DNA of 64,000 bases from Paludibacteraceae bacterium (GTDB taxonomy: Bacteria; Bacteroidota; Bacteroidia; Bacteroidales; Paludibacteraceae): NCBI GenBank assembly GCA_017625155.1, contig JAGALP010000003.1, forward strand, positions 1 to 64,000, read 5' to 3'. The number at the start of each line of letters is the position of its first letter. The stretch's first letter is position 1. Both the position numbers and the translations under genes were made by a program. Shown here piece after piece: positions 50,663-61,538 of the stretch. Below the pieces are notes generated by a model. That model saw only the letters and a list, made by a program, of their open reading frames with translations. It was not told the DNA's origin and searched no databases.

Positions 50663-50697
50663 TGAAATGTGAAAACTGAAAAGTGAAAACGGGAAAG
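50663..50697 (+). repeat. 7-bp repeat array in the rpsL leader
   Basis: GTGAAAT, GTGAAAA, CTGAAAA, GTGAAAA, CGGGAAA: five heptamers ending 54 bp before the rpsL ATG. Confidence 0.75.
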
Positions 50698-50751
50698 AAA
50701 CTAACAAGTTTAAATTAACAATAATTATTAACCAAAATTAAAAAAGTTACA

Positions 50752-51132
50752 ATGCCTACAATTCAACAATTAGTTAGAAAAGGAAGAGCAGAACTTATCG
50801 ACAAGAGCAAGAGTCCAGCGTTGGACAGCTGCCCACAACGTCGTGGCGTATGTGTACGCGTTTACACTACAACTCCTAAGAAGCCAAACTCTGCTATGCG
50901 TAAAGTAGCACGTGTTCGCTTGACAAACCAAAAGGAGGTGAACGCTTACATCCCAGGTGAGGGTCACAACTTGCAAGAGCACAGCATCGTTATGGTGCGC
51001 GGTGGTCGTGTGAAAGACCTTCCAGGTGTACGTTACCACATCGTTCGTGGTACATTGGATACCGCTGGTGTCGCAAATCGCTTGCAACGTCGAAGCAAAT
51101 ATGGCGCTAAGCGTCCTAAAGCTAAGAAGTAA
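50752..51132 (+). CDS. rpsL: 30S ribosomal protein S12
   Basis: 126 aa, full length. Decoding-centre loops [18 protein letters not shown] and [13 protein letters not shown] are intact, with the lysines whose change gives streptomycin resistance unaltered (TPKKPNSA and VKDLPG). First gene of the str operon. Confidence 0.98.
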   Translation: MPTIQQLVRKGRAELIDKSKSPALDSCPQRRGVCVRVYTTTPKKPNSAMRKVARVRLTNQKEVNAYIPGEGHNLQEHSIVMVRGGRVKDLPGVRYHIVRGTLDTAGVANRLQRRSKYGAKRPKAKK

Positions 51133-51216
51133 TTCCTAACAAAAACTAACTAAAAGTTCCATACGATGGGACAGATTATTAATGGGTTGATCGGTTGAGT
51201 AAGTAGATGGAGTAAG

Positions 51217-51307
51217 GGTGAAAACTGAAATCTGAAAACTGAAAGGTGAAAACTGAAAAGTAAAAACTTGAAACTGAAGGGTGAAAACTGAAGCCTGAAA
51301 ACTGAAG
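51217..51307 (+). repeat. Thirteen-unit 7-bp repeat array between rpsL and rpsG
   Basis: Units follow (G/C)TGAAA(A/G/T) with exact 7-bp spacing: GTGAAAA, CTGAAAT, CTGAAAA, CTGAAAG, GTGAAAA and so on to CTGAAG. It ends ~48 bp before the rpsG ATG. A short hairpin (TCCAT/ATGGA near 51157-51171) precedes it. Confidence 0.85.
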
Positions 51308-51354
51308 AAGTCTGCTGAAGTTAAGACAATCAACAAAAAAACAAAAACAAAACA

Positions 51355-51828
51355 ATGAGAAAAGCAAAACCAAAAAAACGAGTAATCCTCCCAGATCCAG
51401 TGTTCGGTGAGGTGATGGTGGCAAAATTCGTAAACCACCTTATGCTCGACGGTAAGAAGAATACCGCATACAGCGTATTCTACACCGCTTTGGAGACTGT
51501 TGGTAACAAGATGAAGGGTGAGCAAACTCCACTCGAGATCTGGAAACAGGCTCTTAGCAACATCACTCCTTTGGTAGAGGTTAAGTCAAAACGTATCGGT
51601 GGTGCAACATTCCAAGTGCCAACAGAGATTCGTGCTGACCGCAAGGAGTCTATTTCAATGAAGAATATGATTCTCTTCGCTCGCAAGCGTGGTGGTCACT
51701 CCATGGCTGAGAAACTTGCAGCAGAGATCATGGATGCATTTAACAACCAAGGTGGTGCGTTCAAGCGTAAAGAGGATATGCACCGCATGGCAGAGGCAAA
51801 CCGTGCATTTGCACACTTCCGTTTTTAA
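51355..51828 (+). CDS. rpsG: 30S ribosomal protein S7
   Basis: 157 aa, normal length. Characteristic blocks are [40 protein letters not shown] and [17 protein letters not shown]7 nucleates the 30S head and binds the 3' domain of 16S rRNA. The gap from rpsL is unusually long (222 bp) and filled by repeats. Confidence 0.98.
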   Translation: MRKAKPKKRVILPDPVFGEVMVAKFVNHLMLDGKKNTAYSVFYTALETVGNKMKGEQTPLEIWKQALSNITPLVEVKSKRIGGATFQVPTEIRADRKESISMKNMILFARKRGGHSMAEKLAAEIMDAFNNQGGAFKRKEDMHRMAEANRAFAHFRF

Positions 51829-51847
51829 TCGCTAATTAGACAAGAAG

Positions 51848-53962
51848 ATGGCTAAACACGATTTGAAATTAAACAGAAATATCGGTATCATGGCTCACAT
51901 TGATGCTGGTAAAACAACCACCTCTGAGCGTATTTTGTTCTACACCGGTTTGACTCACAAGATTGGTGAGGTGCACGATGGTGCAGCAACTATGGACTGG
52001 ATGGAGCAAGAGCAAGAGCGTGGTATCACAATTACCTCTGCTGCTACCACTACCTTCTGGAACTACAAGGGTGACAAATACAAAATCAACTTGATTGACA
52101 CCCCGGGTCACGTGGACTTTACCGTTGAGGTGGAGCGTTCGCTCCGTATCTTGGACGGTGCTGTGGCTGCGTTCTGTGCAGTAGGTGGTGTGCAACCACA
52201 ATCAGAGACTGTATGGCGTCAAGCTGACAAATACAATGTACCTCGTATTTGCTACGTAAACAAGATGGACCGTAGTGGTGCAAACTTCTTTGACGTAGTA
52301 ACTCAAATCAAAGAGGTGCTTGGTGCAAACCCATGTCCAATCCAAATTCCTATCGGTGCTGAGGAGACATTCAAGGGCGTTGTTGACCTTGTGACTATGA
52401 AGGCATGCATCTGGAATGATGAGACCATGGGTTCTGACTACAGCGTTGAGGAGATTCCTGCAAACCTCGTAGCAGAGGCAGAGGAGTGGCGCGACAAAAT
52501 GTTGGAGACTATCTCTGAGTTTGATGATGCGTTGATGGAGAAATACTTTGATGATCCTTCAACCATTACCGAGGATGAGATTCGTGCTGCAATCCGCAAA
52601 GGTTGCTTGAGCATGCAAATGTTCCCAATGGTTTGTGGTTCTTCATTTAAGAACAAAGGTGTGCAAACTATGTTGGACGCAGTTTGTGCATACTTGCCAA
52701 GTCCAATGGATACCCCTATTATAGACGGTACGGACCCACGCACGGGTGACGCGATCACGCGCGAGCCAAAAGAGGATGATGCTCTTTGTGCTTTGGCATT
52801 TAAGATCGCTACTGACCCATATGTAGGTCGTTTGTGCTTCTTCCGCGTGTATAGCGGTAAGTTGGATGCAGGTTCATATGTATTCAACCCACGTTCTGGT
52901 AAGCGCGAGCGTATCTCTCGTATCTTCCAAATGCACTCTAACCACCAAAACCCAGTAGAGACAATCGCAGCTGGTGATATTGGTGCAGGTGTAGGTTTTA
53001 AGGATATTCGTACAGGTGACACATTGTGCTCTGAGGACAAGCCAATCGTATTGGAGTCTATTGAGTTCCCAGCACCTGTGATTGGTATCTCAGTGGAGCC
53101 AAAGAGTCAAGCAGACCTCGACAAACTCGGCGTAGGTTTGGCAAAATTGGCTGAGGAGGATCCAACCTTTACCGTTAAGACCGACGAGCAAACAGGTCAA
53201 ACTGTGATCTCTGGTATGGGTGAGCTTCACCTTGAGATTATTATCGACCGTTTGAAACGTGAGTTTAAGGTAGAGTGTAACCAAGGTCGTCCTCAAGTAG
53301 CATATCGCGAGGCAATCTCTGCTCCAGTAGAGTTGCGCGAGACCTACAAGAAGCAATCAGGTGGTCGTGGTAAATATGCGGATATTATAGTTCGCGTTGA
53401 GCCAGCAGACGAGGGCTTCGAAGGTGGCTTGCAATTTGTTGACGTGGTTAAGGGTGGTAACGTGCCAAAAGAGTATATCCCAGCAGTAGAGAAAGGTTTC
53501 ACAACCGCCATGAAGACTGGTATCTTGGCTGGTTATCCATTGGATACCTTGAAGGTTACTTTGGTGGACGGTAGCTTCCACCCAGTTGACTCTGACCAAC
53601 TTTCATTTGATATCTGCGCACAAATGGCGTTCAAGAGCGCTTGCGCTAAGGCGAAACCAGTATTGATGGAGCCTATCATGAAGGTTGAGGTGGTTACTCC
53701 AGAGGAGAGCATGGGTGATGTTATCGGCGACTTGAACAAACGTCGTGGTCAAGTAGAGGGTATGGATACCGCTCGTACTGGTGCGCGTATTATCAAGGCA
53801 AAGGTACCATTGAGCGAGATGTTCGGTTATGTAACCGCATTGCGTACCATCACTTCTGGTCGTGCAACCAGCAGCATGGAGTTCTCTCACTATGATGCAG
53901 TATCTAGCACTATCGCTAAGACAGTTTTGACTGAGTGCGGTGGTCGTGTAGATCTTGTATAA
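51848..53962 (+). CDS. fusA: Translation elongation factor G
   Basis: 704 aa. GTPase motifs G1 AHIDAGKTT (residues ~16-24), G2 region [12 protein letters not shown]3 DTPGHVDF and G4 NKMD, then domains II-V including [18 protein letters not shown] and the domain IV tip. It drives ribosomal translocation and recycling. Nineteen bp after rpsG. Confidence 0.98.
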   Translation: MAKHDLKLNRNIGIMAHIDAGKTTTSERILFYTGLTHKIGEVHDGAATMDWMEQEQERGITITSAATTTFWNYKGDKYKINLIDTPGHVDFTVEVERSLRILDGAVAAFCAVGGVQPQSETVWRQADKYNVPRICYVNKMDRSGANFFDVVTQIKEVLGANPCPIQIPIGAEETFKGVVDLVTMKACIWNDETMGSDYSVEEIPANLVAEAEEWRDKMLETISEFDDALMEKYFDDPSTITEDEIRAAIRKGCLSMQMFPMVCGSSFKNKGVQTMLDAVCAYLPSPMDTPIIDGTDPRTGDAITREPKEDDALCALAFKIATDPYVGRLCFFRVYSGKLDAGSYVFNPRSGKRERISRIFQMHSNHQNPVETIAAGDIGAGVGFKDIRTGDTLCSEDKPIVLESIEFPAPVIGISVEPKSQADLDKLGVGLAKLAEEDPTFTVKTDEQTGQTVISGMGELHLEIIIDRLKREFKVECNQGRPQVAYREAISAPVELRETYKKQSGGRGKYADIIVRVEPADEGFEGGLQFVDVVKGGNVPKEYIPAVEKGFTTAMKTGILAGYPLDTLKVTLVDGSFHPVDSDQLSFDICAQMAFKSACAKAKPVLMEPIMKVEVVTPEESMGDVIGDLNKRRGQVEGMDTARTGARIIKAKVPLSEMFGYVTALRTITSGRATSSMEFSHYDAVSSTIAKTVLTECGGRVDLV

Positions 53963-54302
53963 TGAACAATTTGGGTCAAGGACCAATCTTCCAATGTGTT
54001 GGTCCTTGGCTTGGATGAAACAATAAAAACCGAGTTCGAAAGTTCGAAAAGGTTGAGCAAAGGGCCGCTCAATACTTCAAACCTCTTCACTCACGCGTGC
54101 AAGTGCGCACGCACCCGCGTACTTAATATAATATATACGCTGCGTTGTAAAAAGGTTCCGAGGTTTCAAGGTTCCGAACGTGGCATGTGTAGGGTAGGCG
54201 GATAAGATAAGTAAAACCGAGGCGCGAGTCATCTGAGCAAATGACTCTTTGGGTGTGCGAGCGCCAAGGATAACGTAAAACAACATTAAAAAACTAAAGA
54301 CA
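53963..54302 (+). other. Structured spacer between fusA and rpsJ
   Basis: The 340-bp gap holds no gene (tuf, often found here, is absent). Hairpins: CAAGGACCAA (53976-53985)/TTGGTCCTTG (53998-54007), GCGTGC/GCACGC near 54097-54114, and GAGTCAT (54226-54232)/ATGACTC (54241-54247) followed by TTT. They could attenuate or process the str-S10 transcript. I see no convincing -33/-7 pair. Confidence 0.5.
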
Positions 54303-54608
54303 ATGAGTCAAAAAATTCGTATTAAACTGAAATCGTACGACCACAATTTGGTTGACAAGTCAGCTGAGAAAATTGTGAAGACCGTAAAAGCAACAGGTGC
54401 AGTAGTAAGTGGTCCAATTCCATTGCCAACTCACAAGCGCATCTTCACAGTAAACCGCTCAACTTTCGTTAACAAGAAGAGCCGTGAGCAATTTGAGTTG
54501 TCAAGCTACAAGCGTTTGATTGACATTTATCAATCTAACCAAAAGACTGTAGAGGCATTGATGAAACTCGAGCTCGCAAGTGGTGTGGAAGTAGAAATCA
54601 AGGTTTGA
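54303..54608 (+). CDS. rpsJ: 30S ribosomal protein S10
   Basis: 101 aa. Contains [40 protein letters not shown] and [18 protein letters not shown]. 30S head protein and NusE partner in antitermination. First gene of the S10 operon. Confidence 0.98.
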   Translation: MSQKIRIKLKSYDHNLVDKSAEKIVKTVKATGAVVSGPIPLPTHKRIFTVNRSTFVNKKSREQFELSSYKRLIDIYQSNQKTVEALMKLELASGVEVEIKV

Positions 54609-54718
54609 TAAACAAAAAGACCACTTCCCGCGGATAGACAAGGTCGCAAGACACGTAATCCCGAGGGCGAGAGTGGAAAAAGTAATAATTAATTAACAAT
54701 TTTAATCACAGCAAAAAA

Positions 54719-55336
54719 ATGCCAGGATTATTAGGTAAAAAAATCGGAATGACATCCGTTTTCGGTGCTGATGGCAAGAATATCCCATGCACCGTGATTG
54801 AGGCTGGTCCTTGCGTTGTTACCCAACTCAAGACAGTTGAGAAGGATGGCTATGCTGCTGTACAAGTTGGTTTCATGCCAAAGAGCGAGAAGCACACCAA
54901 CAAGGCAGAGGCAGGTCACTTCAAGGCTGCAGGTGTACAACCAATGCGTCACTTAGCCGAGTTCGATGGATTCGAACAAGAAGTCAAACTGGGAGATACC
55001 TTGACCGTTGACATGTTTGAAGAGAACACTTATGTTGACGTAGTAGGTACTTCTAAAGGTAAAGGTTTCCAAGGTGTAGTTAAGCGTCACGGCTTTGGTG
55101 GTGTAGGTCAATCTACTCACGGTCAAGATGACCGTTTGCGTGCTCCAGGTTCAATTGGTGCATGTGCTTACCCAGCTCGCGTATTCCCAGGTACTCGCAT
55201 GGCAGGTCACATGGGTACAGACCGCGTAACTGTACAAAACCTTGTAGTATTAAAGGTGATTCCTGAGTACAACTTGATCATGGTCAAGGGTAGTATTCCA
55301 GGTGCTAAAAATTCAATCGTTACAATTAACAAATAA
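54719..55336 (+). CDS. rplC: 50S ribosomal protein L3
   Basis: 205 aa. [20 protein letters not shown] at the start and the peptidyl-transferase loop [18 protein letters not shown] with the Gln that PrmB methylates in other bacteria. The 110-bp gap after rpsJ contains CCACT...AGTGG ends that may form a leader stem. Confidence 0.98.
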   Translation: MPGLLGKKIGMTSVFGADGKNIPCTVIEAGPCVVTQLKTVEKDGYAAVQVGFMPKSEKHTNKAEAGHFKAAGVQPMRHLAEFDGFEQEVKLGDTLTVDMFEENTYVDVVGTSKGKGFQGVVKRHGFGGVGQSTHGQDDRLRAPGSIGACAYPARVFPGTRMAGHMGTDRVTVQNLVVLKVIPEYNLIMVKGSIPGAKNSIVTINK

Positions 55337-55341
55337 GAGGT

Positions 55342-55968
55342 ATGGAACTTAGTATTTTGAACATGGCCGGCAAAGAGACCGGCAAGAAGGTAGTTCTGAA
55401 TGATGCTATCTTCGGTATCGAGCCTAACGACCACGCCATTTATTTGGATGTAAAGCAATATTTGGCAAACAATCGTCAAGGTACAGCGAAATCAAAAGAG
55501 CGTAGCGAGAATGCTCACTCAACCCGTAAGCTCGGTCGCCAAAAAGGTGGTGGCGGTGCTCGTCCAGGTGATTTGAAGTCTCCAGTTCGCGTAGGTGGTG
55601 GTACAATCTTTGGTCCCGTTCCACGTGATTATGGTTTCAAATTGAACAAGAAAGTTAAACAATTGGCTCGTCGTAGCGCACTCTCTTTGCGTGCTCAAAA
55701 CGGTCAAATCGTCGTAGTAGACGCTTTGCAATTTGATGCTCCAAAGACCAAGGCTATGGTAGAGGTAATGAACAACTTGCAAGTAGCTGGTAAGAAGGTA
55801 TTGTTCGTGTTGCCAGAGAATAACTACAATGTTCTCAAGTCAGCAAGCAATATCGAGCGCACCAACGTGGTGACTGTAAATGAACTGAATACATACGCAA
55901 TCATGAACTCAAGCGCAGTGGTTCTCGTAGAGGGCGCATTGGCAGCAATTGAGGCAACTTTAGCATAA
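55342..55968 (+). CDS. rplD: 50S ribosomal protein L4
   Basis: 208 aa. Tunnel loop region with [20 protein letters not shown] and the globular end [19 protein letters not shown]. In E. coli L4 also represses the S10 operon; whether this applies here cannot be judged. Five bp after rplC. Confidence 0.98.
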   Translation: MELSILNMAGKETGKKVVLNDAIFGIEPNDHAIYLDVKQYLANNRQGTAKSKERSENAHSTRKLGRQKGGGGARPGDLKSPVRVGGGTIFGPVPRDYGFKLNKKVKQLARRSALSLRAQNGQIVVVDALQFDAPKTKAMVEVMNNLQVAGKKVLFVLPENNYNVLKSASNIERTNVVTVNELNTYAIMNSSAVVLVEGALAAIEATLA

Positions 55969-55973
55969 GGAGG
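55966..55973 (+). promoter_or_regulatory. Strong Shine-Dalgarno site of rplW
   Basis: AAGGAGGT lies 8 bases before the L23 ATG at 55982. Most genes in this window, like most in Bacteroidetes, have none, so this is an exception. Confidence 0.65.
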
Positions 55974-55981
55974 TTACAACT

Positions 55982-56272
55982 ATGGCAATTATTTTAAAAC
56001 CAATCGTCACTGAGAAGATGACCGCCGCAGGCGAAAAGTTTAACCGTTATGGTTTTCAGGTAGTTCGTACTGCCAACAAGGTAGAAATCAAGAAGGCAGT
56101 AGAAGAGTTGTACAATGTACAAGTGCTTGATGTAAACACATTGATCCAAGCTCCAAAGACCAAACAACGCTATACTAAGAGCGGTTTGATTCGCGGTGCT
56201 AAGCAAGCTTACAAGAAAGCAATCGTTACATTGAAAGAAGGTGAAACAATTGATTTTTATAGCAATATCTAA
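55982..56272 (+). CDS. rplW: 50S ribosomal protein L23
   Basis: 96 aa. [20 protein letters not shown] at the start and [20 protein letters not shown]. It sits at the tunnel exit, where SRP and trigger factor dock. Preceded by a rare strong Shine-Dalgarno sequence. Confidence 0.97.
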   Translation: MAIILKPIVTEKMTAAGEKFNRYGFQVVRTANKVEIKKAVEELYNVQVLDVNTLIQAPKTKQRYTKSGLIRGAKQAYKKAIVTLKEGETIDFYSNI

Positions 56273-56274
56273 AA

Positions 56275-57099
56275 ATGGCTGTACGTAAATTAAAACCCTC
56301 TACACCGGGGCAAAGACACAAAGTTATTGGCGCATTTGATACAATTACCGCAAGTGCACCAGAGAAATCTCTTGTGTTCGGTAAAACCAAGACAGGTGGT
56401 CGTAACCATCAAGGTAAGATGACCATGCGTTATATTGGTGGTGGACACAAGCAGAAATATCGCGTAATTGACTTCAAACGTAACAAAGATGGTGTACCAG
56501 CAGTAGTAAAAACTATTGAGTACGATCCAAACCGTTCGGCTCGTATCGCACTCTTGTTCTACGCTGATGGCGAAAAACGTTACATTCTTGCACCAACCGG
56601 TTTGCAAGTAGGTCAAACAGTAATCTCAGGTCCAGATGTGGCACCTGAAGTAGGAAATGCTCTCCCAATGGCTAACATGCCTCTTGGTACGCTGATTCAC
56701 AACATTGAGTTGCGTCCAGGTCAAGGTGCATGCATGGTTCGTTCGGCAGGTGTGTTTGCACAATTGTCTTCTCGCGAGGATAAGTATGCAATCATCAAGT
56801 TGCCTTCAGGCGAATTGCGCAAGGTGCTTGCAGCATGTAAAGCAACCGTTGGTGTGGTTGGCAATAGCGACCACGCATTGGAGAAGAGTGGTAAGGCAGG
56901 TCGTAGCCGTTGGTTAGGCCGTCGTCCACGCAACCGTGGTGTGGCAATGAACCCAGTAGATCACCCAATGGGTGGTGGTGAAGGCCGCGCATCTGGTGGA
57001 CACCCACGTTCACGCAAGGGCTTGTTAGCTAAGGGCTACAAGACACGTGCTCCAAAGAACTTGAGCAATCAATACATTATTGAAAGAAGAAAAAAATAA
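56275..57099 (+). CDS. rplB: 50S ribosomal protein L2
   Basis: 274 aa. RNA-binding core [20 protein letters not shown] and the highly conserved C-terminal loop [20 protein letters not shown], with the His needed for peptidyl transfer assembly. Starts 2 bp after rplW. Confidence 0.98.
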   Translation: MAVRKLKPSTPGQRHKVIGAFDTITASAPEKSLVFGKTKTGGRNHQGKMTMRYIGGGHKQKYRVIDFKRNKDGVPAVVKTIEYDPNRSARIALLFYADGEKRYILAPTGLQVGQTVISGPDVAPEVGNALPMANMPLGTLIHNIELRPGQGACMVRSAGVFAQLSSREDKYAIIKLPSGELRKVLAACKATVGVVGNSDHALEKSGKAGRSRWLGRRPRNRGVAMNPVDHPMGGGEGRASGGHPRSRKGLLAKGYKTRAPKNLSNQYIIERRKK

Positions 57100-57120
57100 C
57101 CTATTAAATTAAGAGAAATT

Positions 57121-57384
57121 ATGAGTCGTTCATTGAAAAAAGGACCATTTATCAACGTTAAGTTGGAGAATAAGGTGTTGGCTATGAATGAGTCTGGCAA
57201 GAAAGATGTTGTCAAGACTTGGAGCCGTGCATCTATGATTTCTCCTGATTTCGTAGGTCATACTATTGCAGTTCACAATGGAAATAAGTTCATCCCTGTG
57301 TACATCACTGAGAACATGGTAGGTCACAAGCTCGGCGAGTTTGCTCCTACTCGTACATTCCGTGGTCACTCGGGTAATCGTTAA
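57121..57384 (+). CDS. rpsS: 30S ribosomal protein S19
   Basis: 87 aa. [40 protein letters not shown] and the C-terminal [14 protein letters not shown]. 30S head protein paired with S13. Confidence 0.98.
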   Translation: MSRSLKKGPFINVKLENKVLAMNESGKKDVVKTWSRASMISPDFVGHTIAVHNGNKFIPVYITENMVGHKLGEFAPTRTFRGHSGNR

Positions 57385-57427
57385 TCCATGAATCATTCAA
57401 ACAACAAATTAAATTTTAGAATTCAAA

Positions 57428-57835
57428 ATGGGTGCTAGAAAACATAATGCAGCTGAAGCAATGAAAGAAGCTCGCAAGAGCCAATACTTTGCAAAGCTTA
57501 ATAACGTTCCTACATCTCCACGCAAAATGCGCCTTGTTGCCGATATGATTCGTGGAATGGAAGTGAACCGTGCACTGGGTGCGTTGCATTTCTCTACCAA
57601 AGAGGCATCGCGTGCCCTCGAGAAACTTTTGAAATCTGCTATCGCTAACTGGGAAGTTAAGACCGGTAAGAAAGCAGACCAAGAGACTCTGTATGTAAGT
57701 AATATCATGGTAGATGGCGGTATGATGTTGAAACGTCTGTTGACCGCTCCTCAAGGTCGCGGCTATCGTATCCGCAAACGCTCTAACCATGTTACTATTT
57801 TTGTAGATACTAAGAATACTAACGAAGCTAAGTAA
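57428..57835 (+). CDS. rplV: 50S ribosomal protein L22
   Basis: 135 aa. [20 protein letters not shown] and the tunnel hairpin [20 protein letters not shown], which lines the macrolide-binding constriction. Forty-three bp after rpsS. Confidence 0.97.
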   Translation: MGARKHNAAEAMKEARKSQYFAKLNNVPTSPRKMRLVADMIRGMEVNRALGALHFSTKEASRALEKLLKSAIANWEVKTGKKADQETLYVSNIMVDGGMMLKRLLTAPQGRGYRIRKRSNHVTIFVDTKNTNEAK

Positions 57836-57843
57836 TTAACAAA

Positions 57844-58572
57844 ATGGGACAGAAAATTAATCCAATTAGTAACCGCCTAGGTATTGTACGTGGTTGGGAT
57901 TCCAACTGGTTTGGCGGTAAGAACTACGGAGATACAATTCTTGAGGATACCAAGATCCGCAAGTACCTGAATGCCCGTTTGGCTGAGGCTAGTATTTCTC
58001 GTATTGTTATCGAGCGTACTCTGAAACTTGTGACTGTAACTGTCTGCACTGCTCGCCCCGGTTTCATCATCGGTAAGGGCGGACAAGAGGTTGACAAATT
58101 GAAAGAGGAGTTGAAGAAAATCACCAAGCAAGATGTGCAGATCAACATCTTCGAGGTTAAGCGTCCTGAGCTTGATGCTACTATCGTGGCTAACAAGATC
58201 GCTCGCCAACTCGAAGGTAAGATTGCTTACCGTCGTGCTGTGAAGATGGCTATCGCTTCTACCATGCGTATGGGCGCTGAGGGTATCAAAATCCAATTGA
58301 GTGGTCGTCTGAACGGTGCAGAAATGGCACGTAGCGAGATGTACAAAGAGGGTCGTACCCCATTGCACACTCTCCGTGCTGACATCGATTATTGCCACGC
58401 AGGTGCTCTCACCAAAGTAGGTATGATTGGTGTAAAGGTTTGGATCTGCCGTGGTGAGGTTTATGGCAAGAAGGATCTTGCTCCAAACTTCACACAAAAG
58501 CAAGAGGCTGGTCGTGGCGATCGTCGTCGTGATGACCGTCGTGGTGGTTTCCGCAGAAACAAAAAACAATAA
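57844..58572 (+). CDS. rpsC: 30S ribosomal protein S3
   Basis: 242 aa. KH domain with [20 protein letters not shown], then the S3 C-domain [20 protein letters not shown]. The tail is rich in Arg and Asp ([20 protein letters not shown]), longer than the E. coli end. It lines the mRNA entry site. Eight bp after rplV. Confidence 0.98.
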   Translation: MGQKINPISNRLGIVRGWDSNWFGGKNYGDTILEDTKIRKYLNARLAEASISRIVIERTLKLVTVTVCTARPGFIIGKGGQEVDKLKEELKKITKQDVQINIFEVKRPELDATIVANKIARQLEGKIAYRRAVKMAIASTMRMGAEGIKIQLSGRLNGAEMARSEMYKEGRTPLHTLRADIDYCHAGALTKVGMIGVKVWICRGEVYGKKDLAPNFTQKQEAGRGDRRRDDRRGGFRRNKKQ

Positions 58573-58599
58573 TGTTTAACCGATTTGTAGATTACAGTT

Positions 58600-59031
58600 A
58601 TGTTACAACCAAAGAAAACTAAATTCCGCCGCTGCCAAAAAGGCCGCATCAAAGGCAATGCACAGCGTGGTACTGAGCTCGCATTTGGCTCATTCGGTAT
58701 CAAGAGTCTTGGTACCATCTGGTTGACAGGTCGTCAAATCGAGGCAGCTCGTATCGCAGTAACTCGTTACATGCAACGTCAAGGACAAGTATGGATCCGC
58801 GTTTTCCCAGATAAACCAATCACCAAGAAGCCTTTGGATGTCCGTATGGGTAAAGGTAAAGGTGCTCCAGAGGGATTCGTAGTACCATTGGCTCCAGGAC
58901 GTATCATCTTTGAGATTGACGGCGTATCATACGAGATTGCTAAAGAGGCACTCCGCCTGGCAGCTCAAAAACTTCCTATTACAACCAAATTTGTCGTAAG
59001 ACGTGATTACGACCCAACCCAAAATGTATAA
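58600..59031 (+). CDS. rplP: 50S ribosomal protein L16
   Basis: 143 aa. [40 protein letters not shown] and [20 protein letters not shown]. Contacts the A-site tRNA elbow. Confidence 0.98.
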   Translation: MLQPKKTKFRRCQKGRIKGNAQRGTELAFGSFGIKSLGTIWLTGRQIEAARIAVTRYMQRQGQVWIRVFPDKPITKKPLDVRMGKGKGAPEGFVVPLAPGRIIFEIDGVSYEIAKEALRLAAQKLPITTKFVVRRDYDPTQNV

Positions 59032-59039
59032 TTAGGATT

Positions 59040-59234
59040 ATGAAAACAGCTGAAATTAAAGAATTAACAACTGCTGAGATCCAAGAGCGTCTCGCTTCTG
59101 AGAAAGAGGCACTCACTCGCATGAAATTGAATCACAGCATTTCTCCGCTTGACAATCCGTTGCAGATTAAGGTGGCTCGTAAGACAATTGCTCGCCTTGC
59201 AACCGAACTTCGTCAAAGAGAATTAACAAAGTAA
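59040..59234 (+). CDS. rpmC: 50S ribosomal protein L29
   Basis: 64 aa two-helix protein ([20 protein letters not shown], then [20 protein letters not shown]). Located near the tunnel exit beside L23. Eight bp after rplP. Confidence 0.96.
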   Translation: MKTAEIKELTTAEIQERLASEKEALTRMKLNHSISPLDNPLQIKVARKTIARLATELRQRELTK

Positions 59235-59247
59235 AAAACGAATTGAC

Positions 59248-59505
59248 ATGGAAACAAGAAATCTAAGAAAAGAGCGTCAGGGTATTGTCGTTTCCAACAA
59301 GATGGACAAGACTATTGTAGTTGCTGTTCACTGGAAAGAGAAACACCCTATTTATGGCAAGTTTGTCAATAAAACTCGCAAGTTCCATGCTCACGACGAG
59401 AACAATGAGTGCGGTATCGGTGATACAGTACGCATCATGGAGACTCGTCCATTGAGCAAGACTGTTCGTTGGCGTTTAACTCAAATTGTAGAAAGGGCTA
59501 AGTAA
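59248..59505 (+). CDS. rpsQ: 30S ribosomal protein S17
   Basis: 85 aa OB-fold protein. [40 protein letters not shown] and [20 protein letters not shown]. Binds 16S rRNA early in assembly. Confidence 0.97.
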   Translation: METRNLRKERQGIVVSNKMDKTIVVAVHWKEKHPIYGKFVNKTRKFHAHDENNECGIGDTVRIMETRPLSKTVRWRLTQIVERAK

Positions 59506-59506
59506 T

Positions 59507-59872
59507 ATGGTACAACAAGAATCAAGACTAGTAGTTGCGGACAACTCAGGTGCTAAAGAGGCATTGTGCATCCGCGTTCTTGGCGGAACCAAAAAGCGTT
59601 ACGCCAGTTTGGGTGACACCATCGTAGTAGCAGTAAAAGGTGTAATTCCTTCTTCTGATATCAAGGACGGTACTGTAACACGTGCTATCGTTGTTCGCGT
59701 GAAGAAAGAGGTTCGCCGCCCAGATGGTAGCTACATCCGCTTTGATGACAACGCATGCGTACTCGTAAACAACGCAGGTGAGATCCGTGGTTCACGTATC
59801 TTCGGCCCTGTGGCTCGCGAGTTGCGTCAAACGAACATGAAAATTATTTCTCTAGCACCTGAAGTGCTCTAA
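59507..59872 (+). CDS. rplN: 50S ribosomal protein L14
   Basis: 121 aa. [20 protein letters not shown] and [28 protein letters not shown] at the end. Forms an inter-subunit bridge and is the RsfS docking site. Only one base separates it from the rpsQ stop. Confidence 0.98.
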   Translation: MVQQESRLVVADNSGAKEALCIRVLGGTKKRYASLGDTIVVAVKGVIPSSDIKDGTVTRAIVVRVKKEVRRPDGSYIRFDDNACVLVNNAGEIRGSRIFGPVARELRQTNMKIISLAPEVL

Positions 59873-59891
59873 TCATCTAAATTCTACAAAT

Positions 59892-60200
59892 ATGGCAAAA
59901 TTACATATTAAGAAAGGTGATACCGTATACGTGAACGCAGGTGCTTCTAAGGGCAAAACCGGCCGTGTGTTGGAGGTGCTCGTAGAGAAACAACGTGCTA
60001 TCGTAGAAGGTGTTAATATGGTATCTAAGAGTACCAAACCTAATGCAAAAAATCCTCAAGGAGGTATTGTTAAACAGGAGGCTCCTATCCATATCTCTAA
60101 CCTCAACCCAGTTGAGAACGGAGTACCAGTACGCGTAGGCCGCGTAGTGAAGGATGGTAAGCTTGTCCGCGTAAGTAAAAAATCTGGTAAGGAGATCTAA
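59892..60200 (+). CDS. rplX: 50S ribosomal protein L24
   Basis: 102 aa KOW-domain protein: [40 protein letters not shown]. It initiates 50S assembly. Confidence 0.97.
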   Translation: MAKLHIKKGDTVYVNAGASKGKTGRVLEVLVEKQRAIVEGVNMVSKSTKPNAKNPQGGIVKQEAPIHISNLNPVENGVPVRVGRVVKDGKLVRVSKKSGKEI

Positions 60201-60202
60201 CA

Positions 60203-60745
60203 ATGAATACAGCAAGTTTAAAACAAGATTATCTAGAGCGCATTGTGCCTGCTCTGATGAAGGAGTTTAACTACACTACAGTAATGCAGTGCCCTAAACT
60301 CGAGAAGATCGTTCTCAACCAAGGTCTTGGAGATGCTGTGGCTGACAAGAAGCTCATCGATGTAGCTCAACAAGAGATGACACTCATCACTGGTCAGAAA
60401 GCCGTTGCTACTCTCTCCAAAAAGGATATCGCAGGTTTCAAGGTTCGTAAGAAAATGCCTATCGGCGTGCGCGTAACTCTCCGTGGTGAGCGTATGTACG
60501 AGTTCTTGGAGCGCCTCGTTCGCGTGGCTTTGCCTCGTATCCGTGACTTCAAGGGTATCCACAACAAGATGGATGGCCATGGAAACTATACACTTGGTAT
60601 CCAAGAGCAAATCATCTTCCCTGAAATCAACATTGATAACATTACCAAACTACTCGGTATGAACATCACTTTCGTAACCACCGCAAACACCGATGAGGAA
60701 GGTTTCGCATTGTTGCGTGAGTTTGGATTACCATTCAAAAAGTAA
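60203..60745 (+). CDS. rplE: 50S ribosomal protein L5
   Basis: 180 aa. [40 protein letters not shown] and [20 protein letters not shown]. Binds 5S rRNA and contacts P-site tRNA. Two bp after rplX. Confidence 0.98.
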   Translation: MNTASLKQDYLERIVPALMKEFNYTTVMQCPKLEKIVLNQGLGDAVADKKLIDVAQQEMTLITGQKAVATLSKKDIAGFKVRKKMPIGVRVTLRGERMYEFLERLVRVALPRIRDFKGIHNKMDGHGNYTLGIQEQIIFPEINIDNITKLLGMNITFVTTANTDEEGFALLREFGLPFKK

Positions 60746-60752
60746 TTAGACT

Positions 60753-61022
60753 ATGGCAAAAGAATCAATGAAAGCCCGCGAGGTAAAACGCGCAAAACTC
60801 GTAGCTAAATACGCAGCAAAACGCGCTCAACTCCTCAAGGATGGTGACTACGAAGGTCTCCAAGCATTGCCTAAGAACGCTAGCCCAGTTCGTTTGCACA
60901 ACCGTTGCAAAATCACTGGTCGTCCAAAAGGTTATATGCGTGCATTCGGCTTGAGTCGTATTCAATTCCGTGAGATGGCGTCTGCTGGACTCATCCCAGG
61001 AGTGAAGAAAGCAAGCTGGTAA
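60753..61022 (+). CDS. rpsN: 30S ribosomal protein S14
   Basis: 89 aa, the longer zinc-free form (no CxxC pairs). [20 protein letters not shown] and [20 protein letters not shown]. Followed by a 104-bp gap, the longest inside the spc part of the cluster. Confidence 0.97.
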   Translation: MAKESMKAREVKRAKLVAKYAAKRAQLLKDGDYEGLQALPKNASPVRLHNRCKITGRPKGYMRAFGLSRIQFREMASAGLIPGVKKASW

Positions 61023-61038
61023 ACCACTTTGAAATTCG

Positions 61039-61063
61039 CCCAGAGGACATAAGTGCCTCTGGG
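61039..61063 (+). terminator. Hairpin between rpsN and rpsH
   Basis: CCCAGAGG (61039-61046) pairs with CCTCTGGG (61056-61063); a second small stem TCCCG/CGGGA follows near 61093-61108. There is no T run, so attenuation, RNA processing or an S8-binding control site are all possible. Confidence 0.5.
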
Positions 61064-61126
61064 GAATAAATAAAATTAATTTATTAAATATTGTCCCGAA
61101 AGGCGGGATTAATTTAACAAAACATT

Positions 61127-61522
61127 ATGACAGATCCAATCGCAGATTATCTGACTCGACTCAGAAATGCAATCAAAGCTGGTCACCGCGTAGTTGAGGT
61201 GCCTGCTTCGAATCTGAAGAAAGAGATCACACGCATCTTGTTCGAGAAGGGCTATATCCTTTCTTACAAGTTCGTGGAGGATGGCCCTCAAGGCACTATC
61301 AAGATTGCCTTGAAGTATGATCCAGTTAACAAAGTTAACGCCATCAAGAGTTTGAAACGTGTATCAACCCCAGGTCTTCGTCAGTACGTTGGCTATCGCG
61401 AGATGCCACGCGTGCTCAATGGTCTCGGTATCGCTATCCTTTCTACTTCTAAGGGTGTGATGACCAACAAAGAGGCTCTTGGTATGAAGCTCGGTGGTGA
61501 GGTTATTTGTTACATCTATTAA
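61127..61522 (+). CDS. rpsH: 30S ribosomal protein S8
   Basis: 131 aa. MTDPIADYLTRLRNAIKAGH at the start and the C-terminal block GVMTNKEALGMKLGGEVICY. Central-domain assembly protein and, in E. coli, the spc-operon repressor. Confidence 0.98.
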   Translation: MTDPIADYLTRLRNAIKAGHRVVEVPASNLKKEITRILFEKGYILSYKFVEDGPQGTIKIALKYDPVNKVNAIKSLKRVSTPGLRQYVGYREMPRVLNGLGIAILSTSKGVMTNKEALGMKLGGEVICYIY

Positions 61523-61524
61523 TT

Positions 61525-61531
61525 AAGGAGG
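61525..61531 (+). promoter_or_regulatory. Strong Shine-Dalgarno site of rplF
   Basis: AAGGAGG lies 7 bases before the L6 ATG at 61539; the second such exception in this operon. Confidence 0.6.
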
Positions 61532-61538
61532 AACTGCT

